A DNA stretch of 57,341 bases from Pseudomonadota bacterium (GCA_021849505.1 JAJZSW010000005.1:1-57341), one strand, 5' to 3'. Shown: positions 34,055-42,817, counted from the first letter of the stretch. Numbers and translations: made by a program. The notes: generated by a model from the letters alone, not told the origin.

Positions 34055-34837
34055 TCATTCCGGAATAGCCACTTCCACCGGCGTGTCCGGCGTCCGCGAT
34101 TCCATGGTGATCGCAACACGCCGGTTGCGCTGGCGCCCTTCGAGCGTGGCATTGTCGGCGACCGGGCGCTGCTCGGCATAGCCGGTTGCCGTCAGGCGCC
34201 GCGGGTCGACACCGGTTTCGATGAAGAGCCGCACCACGCTGGCCGCCCGCGCGCCGGAAAGCTCCCAGTTCGAGGGGAACAGCAGCGTGCTGATCGGTGC
34301 ATTGTCGGTATGGCCCTCGACGGTGATCGGAAAATCGGTGGTCGCCAGGATCTGCCCGACCGCGGTCAGCGCGCGCACCGCCGGCAATTGCAGCCGCGCC
34401 TCGCCGGAATCGAACAGCACGCTGGCATTGATCTCGACCGTGATGCCCAGCGCCCCTTCGGTGATGCGCACCTGGCCCGACTGGACCAGCGGCGCGAGCG
34501 CTTCGGTGATTTCCTTGGCCTTGCTGCGCAGCAGTTCCTTGTTCCTCTCGCGGTTGCTGTCGGTTTTGATGTTGGTAACCTGCGCCTTCTTTAGCGGGAT
34601 CGTTACCGGCATCGGCGCATTCGGATTGACCTCCACCATCGCGCCGACGCTGCTGCCGGGAATGTTCCGGAAGGCGGACGAAATCGAATCCGACAGCACG
34701 CGGTACTTGCCTTCATTCACCGAGGAAACGGCATACATCACGACGAAGAAGGCAAACAGCAGCGTGATGAAGTCAGCGTAGGAGACGAGCCAGCGTTCGT
34801 GGTTCTCGTGCTCCTCTTCCTTGCGCTTTCTGGCCAT
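34055..34837 (-). CDS. motD: stator protein MotD (MotB-type)
   Basis: Peptidoglycan-anchoring half of a stator. 260 residues: single membrane helix with the proton-channel Asp at position 22 (WLVSYADFITLLFAFFVVMYA), a plug/linker, and an OmpA-like domain (ASVLFDSGEARLQLPAVRAL; TVEGHTDNAPIST; NWELSGARAASVVRLFIETG). Named MotD rather than MotB from its linkage to motC and fliA, as in Pseudomonas. Two bases separate it from motC. Confidence 0.93.
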   Translation of the reverse strand: MARKRKEEEHENHERWLVSYADFITLLFAFFVVMYAVSSVNEGKYRVLSDSISSAFRNIPGSSVGAMVEVNPNAPMPVTIPLKKAQVTNIKTDSNRERNKELLRSKAKEITEALAPLVQSGQVRITEGALGITVEINASVLFDSGEARLQLPAVRALTAVGQILATTDFPITVEGHTDNAPISTLLFPSNWELSGARAASVVRLFIETGVDPRRLTATGYAEQRPVADNATLEGRQRNRRVAITMESRTPDTPVEVAIPE

Positions 34838-34839
34838 GT

Positions 34840-35580
34840 TCAGGCGAAGTAGCCCTGCAGGCGGGACTCGATGATGCGCGGGTTGTCGCCGTTGGCGATG
34901 CCGACCAGCCCATCGACGAACATCTCGCGCAGGGTGACCAGACGCGCGATGTTGGCGAGCAGCTTCTTCGCGACCGGCAGGAAGATCAGGTTGGCCGCGC
35001 CGACGCCGTAGATCGTCGCGACGAAGGCCACGGCGATGCCGGCGCCGAGCTTGGACGGATCGCTGAGGTTTTCCATCACGTGGATCAGGCCCATCACCGC
35101 GCCGAGAATGCCGATGGTCGGCGAGTAGCCGCCGGCGGCTTCCCAGATCTTCGCCGCCTGTTTCATCTGCTCCTCGTAGGCGCCGATCTCGACCTCAAGC
35201 ACTTCGCGCAGGCGCTCCGGCTCGACGCCGTCGACGAGATGCTGCAAGCCCTTGCGCATGAAGGGATCCGGCACCTGCGGGATCTGCGCTTCGAGCGCGA
35301 GCAGTCCTTCCTTGCGTGCGACGTGACTCCACCTGGCCACTTGCTCGATCAGTTTCCCGGGATCGGTATCCGGCGGCAGGAACACCCACCTGCTTATCCT
35401 GACGCCGGTCATGAAAATTGGCAACGGGCTTTGCAGCATCACGGCGCCGAGCGTCCCGCCGATGACGATGAGGAAGGCGGTCGGCTGGATCAGGGAGGCG
35501 ATGTGTCCGCCCTCGAGCACCTGTCCGACGAGGATGGCGGCGATGCCCAGTGCGAGGCCGACGATGCTGATCTTGTCCAT
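34840..35580 (-). CDS. motC: stator protein MotC (MotA-type)
   Basis: Torque-generating half of the stator, 246 residues from the ATG at 35580. Four membrane helices; the N-terminus MDKISIVGLALGIAAILVGQ with VLEGGH matches MotC/MotA of polar-flagellate bacteria; cytoplasmic loop contains the charged region (VEPERLREVLEVEIGAYEEQ) that contacts FliG, and the channel-lining PTIGILGAVMGLIHVM. Five bases after fliA, so co-transcribed. A separate motAB pair may exist elsewhere. Confidence 0.93.
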   Translation of the reverse strand: MDKISIVGLALGIAAILVGQVLEGGHIASLIQPTAFLIVIGGTLGAVMLQSPLPIFMTGVRISRWVFLPPDTDPGKLIEQVARWSHVARKEGLLALEAQIPQVPDPFMRKGLQHLVDGVEPERLREVLEVEIGAYEEQMKQAAKIWEAAGGYSPTIGILGAVMGLIHVMENLSDPSKLGAGIAVAFVATIYGVGAANLIFLPVAKKLLANIARLVTLREMFVDGLVGIANGDNPRIIESRLQGYFA

Positions 35581-35585
35581 GGTGG

Positions 35586-36362
35586 TCAGGCGGATGGGTT
35601 TGCGGCGTTCTTCGGCTTGCGGCCGCGCCGTTTCGCCGCTGGCTTGATGGCACCCTGCTCGCCGAGCATCGCGGCGCGCAGGCGCGCCACGGCCTGGGAA
35701 TGCAACTGGCACACCCGCGACTCGGTCACGCCCATCACCGCGCCGATCTCGCGGAGGTTGAGGTCCTGCTCGTAATAAAGCGCCATCATCATCTTCTCGC
35801 GCTCGGGAAGCCTGGCGATCGCGGCGACCAGCGCGGTGCGGGTATCGCTTTCCTCGAGCAGGGCGAGCGGGTCGGGCGCGGCTCCGGCGGCGTGGTGTTC
35901 GAGATAATCCTCGTTGTCGCCGGCCAGGTCCTCGATGTAGACGAGCTGGTGGCCGCGCGCTTCCTGCAGCAGGTGCTGGTAATCGGCGAGCGGCATACCC
36001 AGCGCTGCCGCGAGTTCGCCCTCGGCGGGCGGGCGGCCGTGCTCGTGCTCGAGCTTCTGCAGCACCGCCTCGACGCGCCGCATTTCCTTGCGGATGCCGC
36101 GCGGCATCCAGTCGTTCTCGCGCAGGCCGTCGAGCATGGCGCCGCGCACCCGCTGCACTGCATAGGTTTCGAACTGGGCACCCATGCCTTCCTCGAAGCG
36201 TCCCAGCGCATCGAGCAGGCCGATCATGCCGTTCTGGATGAGGTCATCGACCTGGACGCTGGCCGGCAGCTTCGCCATCAGATGATAGGCGATGCGCTTG
36301 ACCAGCGGAGCATATTGATCGACGAGCCGCTCTTTCTCGAGCGTACCCTGGGCGGTGTACAT
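35586..36362 (-). CDS. fliA: flagellar sigma factor FliA (sigma-28)
   Basis: Directs RNA polymerase to late flagellar and chemotaxis genes. 258 residues from the ATG at 36362 (extension to 36398 not conserved). Region 2 (YAPLVKRIAYHLMAKLPASV; FETYAVQRVRGAMLDGLREN), region 3 and region 4 helix-turn-helix (LNLREIGAVMGVTESRVCQL). The Lys/Arg-rich tail (AKRRGRKPKNAANPSA) is longer than usual. Controlled by FlgM encoded 2 kb away on the other strand. Confidence 0.96.
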   Translation of the reverse strand: MYTAQGTLEKERLVDQYAPLVKRIAYHLMAKLPASVQVDDLIQNGMIGLLDALGRFEEGMGAQFETYAVQRVRGAMLDGLRENDWMPRGIRKEMRRVEAVLQKLEHEHGRPPAEGELAAALGMPLADYQHLLQEARGHQLVYIEDLAGDNEDYLEHHAAGAAPDPLALLEESDTRTALVAAIARLPEREKMMMALYYEQDLNLREIGAVMGVTESRVCQLHSQAVARLRAAMLGEQGAIKPAAKRRGRKPKNAANPSA

Positions 36363-36375
36363 GGATGGCGCGGGC

Positions 36376-36639
36376 TCAAGGCAGCGGGATGTCTGCATAT
36401 TCTAGCCGGACCCCCAGATACTCGCGCGCCACGCGTTGCAGGTTGTCGAACACGGTACGCGCCTCTTCCTCCGAGCGGGCATGCGTCACGGCAATGCGGA
36501 AACAGCCGCAGTTCTGTTCGCGCGCGATGCGTTTGATGCGCGCATAGGCGTCGATCAGGTCGGTCTCGCGCGCCGCCACGGTCAGCGTCACGGCCTGCGT
36601 GCCGAACAGGCGGCGCAGGCCGTCGGCCTGGTCCCCCAT
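36376..36639 (-). CDS. truncated FlhG/FleN-like protein lacking the ATPase core
   Basis: Lies where flhG normally does, between flhF and fliA. The 87-residue product keeps the FlhF-activating N-terminal motif (MGDQADGLRRLF; compare DQAxGLRRL of FlhG) and then jumps to the region after the ATPase core: AVTLTVAARETDLIDAYARI parallels VLLVVCDEPTSITDAYALIK of FleN, and FRIAVTHARSEEEARTVFDN parallels the following FleN segment. The P-loop, switch motifs and C-terminal membrane-targeting helix are absent. TTG at 36666, with GGGAG ahead, could be the true start. It is an intact reading frame, not frameshifted. Likely retains the FlhF contact only; this is inference. Confidence 0.75.
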   Translation of the reverse strand: MGDQADGLRRLFGTQAVTLTVAARETDLIDAYARIKRIAREQNCGCFRIAVTHARSEEEARTVFDNLQRVAREYLGVRLEYADIPLP

Positions 36640-36658
36640 GGCGGGCGCGGCATGCCGT

Positions 36659-38185
36659 TCAGACAAGCGCGGCTCCCTGCGCCGCGGCCTGCGCCGGCAC
36701 CACCAGGCCGACTTCCTCGTCGCGCAGGCGATGCACCGAACCGGCCGCCGGCTGCTTGAAGGCCCGATGCAGCAGGTAGTTGCGGTTCGGCAGGTGCAAG
36801 TCTTCCGGCACGCGCTGGCCGTTGGCGACATAGGCCAGCAGCAGGCCGTGGCGCACCACGGCGTCGAGGGCCGGCGCCAGCGCCGCCGTCTCGTCCACCT
36901 TCGAGAGGATGCAGCCGGCGATGTCCTCGCCGGCATAGCTGCGGATTACGTCATCGAGCGTGTCGCCGCGGCTGGTGGCATTGAGCAGCAGGAGGCGCTT
37001 GACGTCGCCGGCGCGCATCAGCATCGCCGCCTGTTCCGCCACCATGCGATCGCGCTGGCTCATGCCGACGGTGTCGATGAGCACCATGTGCTTGCCGCGC
37101 AACTCGGCGAGCGTGCGGCGCAAATCCTCGCTGTCGCGCACCACATGCACCGGCACGCCGAGGATGCGGCCGTAGATGCGCAACTGCTCGTGCGCGCCGA
37201 TCCGGTAGCCGTCCGTTGTCAGCAAGGCCAGCTTGTCGGCACCGTAGCGCACGACGCAGCGCGCGGCAAGCTTGGCGGTGGTCGTCGTCTTGCCGACGCC
37301 GGTCGGCCCGACCAGTGCGAAGACGCCGCCGCGGTCGATCAGGTCGTTCTCGGCGGTCAGTGCGCGCAGGCGCCGATTCACCGCGCCGGCGAGCCATTTG
37401 CGGGCCTCGGGTGCCTCCATGCCCTCGGGCAAGTCCTCCACCAGCCGGCGCGCGAGTTGGCCGGAGAAGCCGGACTCGATCATCTCGCCGAGTAGCTGCG
37501 CGCGCAGCGGGGAGTGGCGCGTCATGTCGCCCCAGGCGAAGCCGGCCAGCTGGCGCTCGAGCAGGGACTTGATCGAGCGCATTTCCTCCATGAGCTGCTG
37601 GACCTGTGCCTCGCCATTCAGCATGCCCTGCGGCAGGGCGGGTTCGGCCGCTGCCCGGGCGAGCGAGGCGGCGACATGTTCCTGGCCGGGAACGCCGTGC
37701 GCCGCTGATTCGCGCGGGGGCAGCGGACGCAGCTTCGGCTTCTCCGCGACCGGCGCAGCCGGGGGAGCAGGCGCCTCCTGCCGGGGCGGCTGCCAGGCTT
37801 GCCACGGCTGGAACTGCTGCGGAGCCCGGGCCTTGGCGGAGAGCATCACCGCGTAGTCCGCGGTTTCGTCCGCGTCAGCAGTCGGCGCCGGGTCGCCCCA
37901 AGCCGCCGCCGCCGCGGGGGGCAGCGAGCCGGTGTTGCGTGCGTGGGGGGCCATCAAAGTCGGCGCTGGCGGGACGGCACGCGCTTGCGGCGCCGGCGCA
38001 GGGACGGCAACTGCCGGCTTGTTCTCGCCCTGCAGGGCTTCGAGGCTGTCGGCGGACATGGCCATGATTTCGACGCCGCCCGGCACCGACTTGTTCGAGA
38101 TCACGATGGCCTCGGAACCCAGGGCCGCCTTGACCTTCCTCAGGGCTTCGCGGGCACTCTCACCGAAGAAGCGTTTCACCGTCAT
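36659..38185 (-). CDS. flhF: flagellar placement GTPase FlhF
   Basis: SRP-type GTPase that sets the polar site and number of flagella. 508 residues: N-terminal B domain (VKRFFGESAREALRKVKAAL), a long Pro/Ala-rich linker about 60-200 holding the 24-bp repeat (AVPPAPTL), and an NG domain with G1 GPTGVGKTTTTAKLAAR, G3 DTVGMSQRD and the SKVDETAALAPALDA region. Longer than typical because of the linker. Its usual partner FlhG is reduced here to a short protein. Confidence 0.95.
   Translation of the reverse strand: MTVKRFFGESAREALRKVKAALGSEAIVISNKSVPGGVEIMAMSADSLEALQGENKPAVAVPAPAPQARAVPPAPTLMAPHARNTGSLPPAAAAAWGDPAPTADADETADYAVMLSAKARAPQQFQPWQAWQPPRQEAPAPPAAPVAEKPKLRPLPPRESAAHGVPGQEHVAASLARAAAEPALPQGMLNGEAQVQQLMEEMRSIKSLLERQLAGFAWGDMTRHSPLRAQLLGEMIESGFSGQLARRLVEDLPEGMEAPEARKWLAGAVNRRLRALTAENDLIDRGGVFALVGPTGVGKTTTTAKLAARCVVRYGADKLALLTTDGYRIGAHEQLRIYGRILGVPVHVVRDSEDLRRTLAELRGKHMVLIDTVGMSQRDRMVAEQAAMLMRAGDVKRLLLLNATSRGDTLDDVIRSYAGEDIAGCILSKVDETAALAPALDAVVRHGLLLAYVANGQRVPEDLHLPNRNYLLHRAFKQPAAGSVHRLRDEEVGLVVPAQAAAQGAALV
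37956..37979 (+). repeat. 24-bp interspersed repeat, copy 7 (in flhF)
   Basis: Exact match to the consensus. Read on the minus strand as Ala-Val-Pro-Pro-Ala-Pro-Thr-Leu in the FlhF linker, around residue 70. Confidence 0.9.
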
Positions 38186-38203
38186 GACTGTTCCTTTTCC
38201 TTA

Positions 38204-40300
38204 TCAACTCTTGATGCCGACGACCGAGGTCACCCTGATCGTCTTGGTCTCGGGGATTTCGCTGTTCGACAGCACTTTCAGATTCGGCCAGGCGCGCCGC
38301 AGGAAGCGCGACAGCAGCCAGCGCAGGTTGCCGGAGACCAGCAGCACCGGCAGCAGTCCGAGCTTCTCCTGCTTCTTCGCGGCCTCGACGGTTTCGCGCA
38401 GCAACGTGTCGGCCAGCCCCGGCTCGATGCCGGAACCATCCGCGCCGCCGCCCTGCAGCGCCTGGCCGAGCACGCGCTCGAGGCCGGGGTCGAGCGCGAT
38501 GACCTGCAACTCGTCATTGCTGCCGAAGATCTGCTGGACGATTGCGCGACCGAGCGCGACACGCACCAGCGCAGTCAATTCACCAGCATCCTGAACGCGT
38601 ACGGCGTTGGTCGCCATGACTTCGATGATGGTACGCATGTCGCGGATATTGACGCTCTCCTCGAGCAGGTTCTGCAGCACGCGCTGCACGGTCGCGAGCG
38701 GCAGGGTCTTGGGCACCAGATCCTCGATGAGCTTCGGCGCATCCTTGGCCAGATGATCAAGGAGCGCCTGCGTTTCCTGGCGGCCGAGCAGGTCGGCGGC
38801 ATGGGTGAGAATCAGGTGGTTGAGATGGGTGGCGATCACCGTGCCGGCATCGACCACCGTGTAGCCCATGATGTGCGCCTGGTCGCGCAACCCTTGCTCG
38901 ATCCAGACGGCCGGCAGGCCGAAGGCCGGATCCTTGGTTTGCGTGCCCGTCAGCGGGCCGCTGACGCGGCCGGGATTGATCGCCAGATACATGCCCGGAT
39001 AGGCCTCGCCGGCGCCGACCTCGACCCCCTTGAGGGTGATCCGGTAGCCGTTCGGCTTGAGTTCCAGATTGTCGCGGATATGCACCGGCGCCGAGAGGAA
39101 GCCGACTTCCTGGGCGAACTTCTTGCGCAGCCCGCGGATGCGTTTCAGCAACTCGCCTTCCTGGCTGCGATCGACCAGCGGGATCAGTCGGTAGCCGACT
39201 TCGAGCCCAAGCACATCCACCGGCGCGACATCGGCCCAACTCGCCTCGGCCGCTTCTTCGGCAACCGCCGTCGCCGGGACCGGCTTGGCGGTTTCCTCAG
39301 CAAGCTGCTCCTGCTGCTGCCTCATCTTCCACCAGGCCAATGTCCCGAAGGCGCTACCGAGCAGCAGGAACACGAAGTGCGGCATGCCGGGAATGATGCC
39401 GAGCACGCCGAGGATGCCCGCAACCAGGGCCAGCACCATCGGGTTGCCGAACATCTGCCCCATGAACGAGGTGGTGATGTCCTTTTCGTCATTGACGCGC
39501 GAGACCACGAGGCCCGCCGCGACGGAAACCACCAGCGCCGGAATCTGGGCGACCAGACCATCGCCGATGGTCAAGAGGGTATAGACCTTCGCCGCTTCGC
39601 CGGCCGGCATGTCGTGCTGGAGCATGCCGACGATCAGGCCGCCGATGATGTTGATCAGCAGGATCAGTATGCCGGCGATCGCATCGCCGCGCACGAACTT
39701 CGAGGCGCCATCCATCGAGCCGTAGAAGTCGGACTCCTGCGAGATTTCCTTACGGCGGCGGCGCGCCTCGTCCTCGCCGATCAGGCCGGCATTGAGGTCG
39801 GCGTCGATCGCCATCTGCTTGCCCGGCATCGCATCGAGCGTGAAGCGCGCCGAGACTTCGGCGATGCGCCCCGCGCCCTTGGTGATGACCACGAAGTTGA
39901 TCACCGTGAGAATCACGAACACGATGATGCCGACCGCGTAGTTGCCGCCGACCAGGAAGTGGCCGAAGGCCTCGATCACCTTGCCGGCCGCGTCCGGACC
40001 GGTATGACCTTCGAGCAGCACGATGCGCGTCGAGGCGACGTTCAGGCTCAGGCGCAGCAGGGTCGTCACCAGCAGCACCGTGGGGAAGACCGAAAAGTCG
40101 AGCGGTTTGAGCGTGTACAGCGCGACCAGCATCACCATCACCGACAGCGCGATGTTGAAGGTGAAGAACAGGTCGAGCATGAACGGCGGCAATGGCAGCA
40201 CCAGCATCGCCAGGATCAGGACGATCAGGATCGGCGCCGCCAGCGCCTTGAGATTTTCGGGCCGGGCGAGCGCCTGCCAGCCGAGGGTTTGCGCAGCCAT
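38204..40300 (-). CDS. flhA: flagellar export gate protein FlhA
   Basis: Largest export-gate protein. 698 residues: about eight membrane helices, the FHIPEP-region (GAGRIAEVSARFTLDAMPGK QMAIDADLNAGLI) and the cytoplasmic substrate-docking domain (LEVGYRLIPLVDRSQEGELL; GYTVVDAGTVIATHLNHLIL). Full length. Overlaps flhB by one base; flhF follows after 18 bases. Confidence 0.97.
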   Translation of the reverse strand: MAAQTLGWQALARPENLKALAAPILIVLILAMLVLPLPPFMLDLFFTFNIALSVMVMLVALYTLKPLDFSVFPTVLLVTTLLRLSLNVASTRIVLLEGHTGPDAAGKVIEAFGHFLVGGNYAVGIIVFVILTVINFVVITKGAGRIAEVSARFTLDAMPGKQMAIDADLNAGLIGEDEARRRRKEISQESDFYGSMDGASKFVRGDAIAGILILLINIIGGLIVGMLQHDMPAGEAAKVYTLLTIGDGLVAQIPALVVSVAAGLVVSRVNDEKDITTSFMGQMFGNPMVLALVAGILGVLGIIPGMPHFVFLLLGSAFGTLAWWKMRQQQEQLAEETAKPVPATAVAEEAAEASWADVAPVDVLGLEVGYRLIPLVDRSQEGELLKRIRGLRKKFAQEVGFLSAPVHIRDNLELKPNGYRITLKGVEVGAGEAYPGMYLAINPGRVSGPLTGTQTKDPAFGLPAVWIEQGLRDQAHIMGYTVVDAGTVIATHLNHLILTHAADLLGRQETQALLDHLAKDAPKLIEDLVPKTLPLATVQRVLQNLLEESVNIRDMRTIIEVMATNAVRVQDAGELTALVRVALGRAIVQQIFGSNDELQVIALDPGLERVLGQALQGGGADGSGIEPGLADTLLRETVEAAKKQEKLGLLPVLLVSGNLRWLLSRFLRRAWPNLKVLSNSEIPETKTIRVTSVVGIKS

Positions 40301-41466
40301 TATTCAGCGGCTCCCGGGTCAAGGCCTGCGGGCAGCGCCACGGCCACGGGCGGCGTCGGCGGCAGCAGGCCACCCGTCCCTCCCTGCGCGCCGCCTTGCG
40401 CCATGAAGGCGTTGATCTGGTAAATGTAGGCCATCACCTCGGCAACCGCCGTGTAGAGCGTCGCCGGAATCGCCGCACCCACTTCGACATGGCGATGCAG
40501 CGCGCGCGCCAGCGGCGGCAATTCGAGCACTGGCACCTTGTTTTCGACGGCAAGTTCGCGGATCTTCTGCGCCACGAGGTTCATGCCCTTCGCCACGACC
40601 ATCGGCGCACCCATCTTCGTGTTGTCGTACTTGAGCGCCACCGCGAAGTGCGTCGGGTTGGTCACCACGACGTCGGCCTTCGGCACCTCGGACATCATGC
40701 GTCGCCGCGCGATCTCGCGCTGCTGGCTCTTGATGCGGGCCTTCAGGTAGGGATCTCCCTCCAGTTCCTTCAGTTCCTGCTTGAGTTCTTCCTTGGTCAT
40801 GCGCAGGCCGACGTAGTAGCGCCAGAGCTGGAAGGGCACGTCGATCAGCGCGATCACGGCCAGGCCGGCGACGAAGCCGATGAAGGCATACAGCAACATG
40901 CGTCCGAAGGACGGCAAGGCCGATTCGATCGGCTGACCGAGCAACGCGAAGAGATTGTCGCGCTCGTTCAGAATGACCCAGAACACGATGCCGCCAAGCA
41001 GCAGCGTCTTGAGCACGCCCTTGACCATCTCGGCGATGCTCTGCCACGAAAACATCCGCTTCATGCCCTGGAGGGGGTCGATGCGTTCCGGCTTCAGGCT
41101 CAGCGCGTTGGGCGAAAATACCCAGCCGCCGGTCAGCAGGATGGGGGCCAGCAGCGCGGCGACGAGCGTGGCGATAAAGAACGGTGCCAGCGTGCCGACC
41201 GCCTCCGAACCCATCGTCAGGAGGCTCATCCCGACGGCATTCGGATCGAAGGCATCCTGACGATCGAACCGCAGGCCCATGCGCATGACATCCTCGCCGC
41301 GCCGCACGAACCAGCCGGACAGCGCCCACAGCCCGCCGGCGCCCGCCGCCATGACGAGAAACGCCGTCAGCTCGCGCGATTGCGGAACCTGGCCCTCTTC
41401 GCGCGCCTTTTCGAGACGGCGCGGTGACGGTGGTTCGGTCTTTTCGAGATCGCTGTCTTCAGCCAT
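40300..41466 (-). CDS. flhB: flagellar export switch protein FlhB
   Basis: Self-cleaving gate protein that switches export from rod/hook to filament substrates. 388 residues: N-terminal EKTEPPSPRRLEKAREEGQV, four membrane helices, then the NPTH autocleavage motif (VVVTNPTHFAVALKY) and a Pro/Gly-rich tail about 15-20 residues beyond the fold. The start codon lies two bases after a perfect CGGCAA-N3-TTGCCG palindrome that takes the place of a normal ribosome site. A lone homologue of its C-terminal domain is encoded at 5538. Confidence 0.97.
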   Translation of the reverse strand: MAEDSDLEKTEPPSPRRLEKAREEGQVPQSRELTAFLVMAAGAGGLWALSGWFVRRGEDVMRMGLRFDRQDAFDPNAVGMSLLTMGSEAVGTLAPFFIATLVAALLAPILLTGGWVFSPNALSLKPERIDPLQGMKRMFSWQSIAEMVKGVLKTLLLGGIVFWVILNERDNLFALLGQPIESALPSFGRMLLYAFIGFVAGLAVIALIDVPFQLWRYYVGLRMTKEELKQELKELEGDPYLKARIKSQQREIARRRMMSEVPKADVVVTNPTHFAVALKYDNTKMGAPMVVAKGMNLVAQKIRELAVENKVPVLELPPLARALHRHVEVGAAIPATLYTAVAEVMAYIYQINAFMAQGGAQGGTGGLLPPTPPVAVALPAGLDPGAAE

Positions 41467-41468
41467 GG

Positions 41469-41483
41469 CGGCAATTATTGCCG
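41469..41483. promoter_or_regulatory. CGGCAA-N3-TTGCCG palindrome at the flhB start
   Basis: CGGCAATTATTGCCG, perfect arms, two bases upstream of the flhB ATG. Same motif as in front of fliF, flgK and flgB/flgA. No sigma-54 box was found in the 110 bases upstream. Confidence 0.6.
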
Positions 41484-41553
41484 GCGGGGTGGCGAAGGAA
41501 CCCGGGAATAGACGGGGATTGGACGGTTATTCCTCTCGGGAGCCACACCCCGA

Positions 41554-41577
41554 TGTCGTCCTGCCGGCGCCGACCTT
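41554..41577 (-). repeat. 24-bp interspersed repeat, copy 8 (at mshP stop)
   Basis: 20 of 24 on the minus strand. Begins on the last base of the mshP-like stop codon (TGA followed by AGGTCGGCGC). Confidence 0.75.
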
Positions 41578-41999
41578 CAGAAAATGACTGTCAAGCGGCG
41601 CTCGACATAAAGCGCCCCGGGATTCACGGTATTCGGACAGACGCCGACGTCCGGCTGGCTGCAAGCCGTGGCGGTGAGCGTGCGCACGGTCGGCCCGCCC
41701 TGGGCATCGGCTACCGCCACGCACGTCACGCTCACCGTGAAGCCCCCCAGGGTGGCTGCCCCGGGAACGAAACTCCCGGCGGGACAGGCGACCCCGCCCT
41801 GCATCTGCTGGAAGAGCCCCCATTCGATCCCCGCGCGCGCTGCGTGATAGGCCCGCACGCCCTGCACGTCGAGGGCGGAACCGATTTGCTGACCTGACGA
41901 GATGTTGAGGATGAACGCACCCAGCGTCGCCAGCACGACGAGGATGAAGATCGCCGAGAAGATGGCGAAACCGCCGCATTTCCGTGCCAGATTCCTCAT
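41577..41999 (-). CDS. mshP: MshP-like pilus assembly protein
   Basis: Small membrane protein of MSHA-type pilus clusters, 140 residues. N-terminus GFAIFSAIFILVVLATLGAF then ILNISSGQQIGSALDVQGVRAYHAARAGIEWG is the MshP pattern (PilX-like: one hydrophobic helix and a conserved AxxAARAGIEW stretch); the remainder is a Cys-containing periplasmic domain. Four-base ATGA overlap with mshO. Last gene of the operon, followed by the 24-bp repeat and flhB. Confidence 0.82.
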   Translation of the reverse strand: MRNLARKCGGFAIFSAIFILVVLATLGAFILNISSGQQIGSALDVQGVRAYHAARAGIEWGLFQQMQGGVACPAGSFVPGAATLGGFTVSVTCVAVADAQGGPTVRTLTATACSQPDVGVCPNTVNPGALYVERRLTVIF

Positions 42000-42817
42000 G
42001 GCGAGTTATCCACATGGATCTGGTTGAACAGCGTCACTGTCTCGCCGCCGCTGGTTAGCGCCAGGCTGATGTAAAGCAGCCCGTTGCGACCGGTGGCATT
42101 GCCGCTGTAGTCGACCTCGCAGGTGACGTTGCCCGCCAGCAGGGCGGTGCTGCCCCCCGCCGGCACGGCCTGCGCGGGATTGAAGCCGTAGTTCCAGTGG
42201 CGCGTCAGGTTGCCCGGAGGACTCACACCCGTCTGCGGACAGGCATAACTCACGGCACGCTCAACGCCGGGTACCACCTGGAAGCGCGCCCCCGGTGAGG
42301 GCAGCGGGGGCGCCTGGGCGGCGAAAGGGTTGGCAGTCAGCGTCACGGTATTGCCGGCGACCGCCTGGATCTGTGCGCGGTTGTTGCCGATATACGCATC
42401 CGAGCCCGGCACGCCGAGGTTGTAGATGACGATGAAATCGTTCGCCGCCATCAACGGCAGAGTGCCGAGGACATCGAAGCTCGTGTCCGCGGCGTTCGTG
42501 AAGTCAAGGAAATTGCCTCCAGTGGAGCCATCGGTCGGATCGCGGTAGCGCCCCCCGCTTTGCGTGATGATGAACTCGACGTAGTGGATGCCGCCGGCCG
42601 TCATCACGCGCAGGCTGTTGGGCAAGGCCAGCCGCACGTCGCGCGCGATGCGGCGCAGGGCGACGTCGGCTGCATCGGTCAGTTCGGCGCGCCGCACCGC
42701 GTCGCCATAGCCTTCCACCGGATAGCGGATGAACACCGCGACCGCGGCCGCGATGATCCCGGTGATGGCGATCACCACGATCATCTCGACCAGCGTGAAG
42801 CCGAATACTCGTCTCAT
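41996..42817 (-). CDS. mshO: MshO-like pseudopilin
   Basis: Minor pilin-like protein, 273 residues. Class III signal: a short leader then GFTLVEMIVVIAITGIIAAA, cleaved before Phe by a prepilin peptidase. The mature part has the MshO/PilW pattern RRAELTDAADVALRRIARDVRLALPNS and two Cys-flanked beta regions. Coupled to mshD (before) and mshP (after) by ATGA overlaps. Confidence 0.85.
   Translation of the reverse strand: MRRVFGFTLVEMIVVIAITGIIAAAVAVFIRYPVEGYGDAVRRAELTDAADVALRRIARDVRLALPNSLRVMTAGGIHYVEFIITQSGGRYRDPTDGSTGGNFLDFTNAADTSFDVLGTLPLMAANDFIVIYNLGVPGSDAYIGNNRAQIQAVAGNTVTLTANPFAAQAPPLPSPGARFQVVPGVERAVSYACPQTGVSPPGNLTRHWNYGFNPAQAVPAGGSTALLAGNVTCEVDYSGNATGRNGLLYISLALTSGGETVTLFNQIHVDNSP

Noticed and set aside
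37799-40423. Very long open frame (over 870 codons) on the plus strand opposite flhF and flhA
   Set aside because: Arises from high-GC third positions in the real minus-strand genes; product is His/Arg/Asp-rich without any family pattern. Similar long antisense frames at 8050-9768, 27553-29316 and 48757-50676 are rejected for the same reason.
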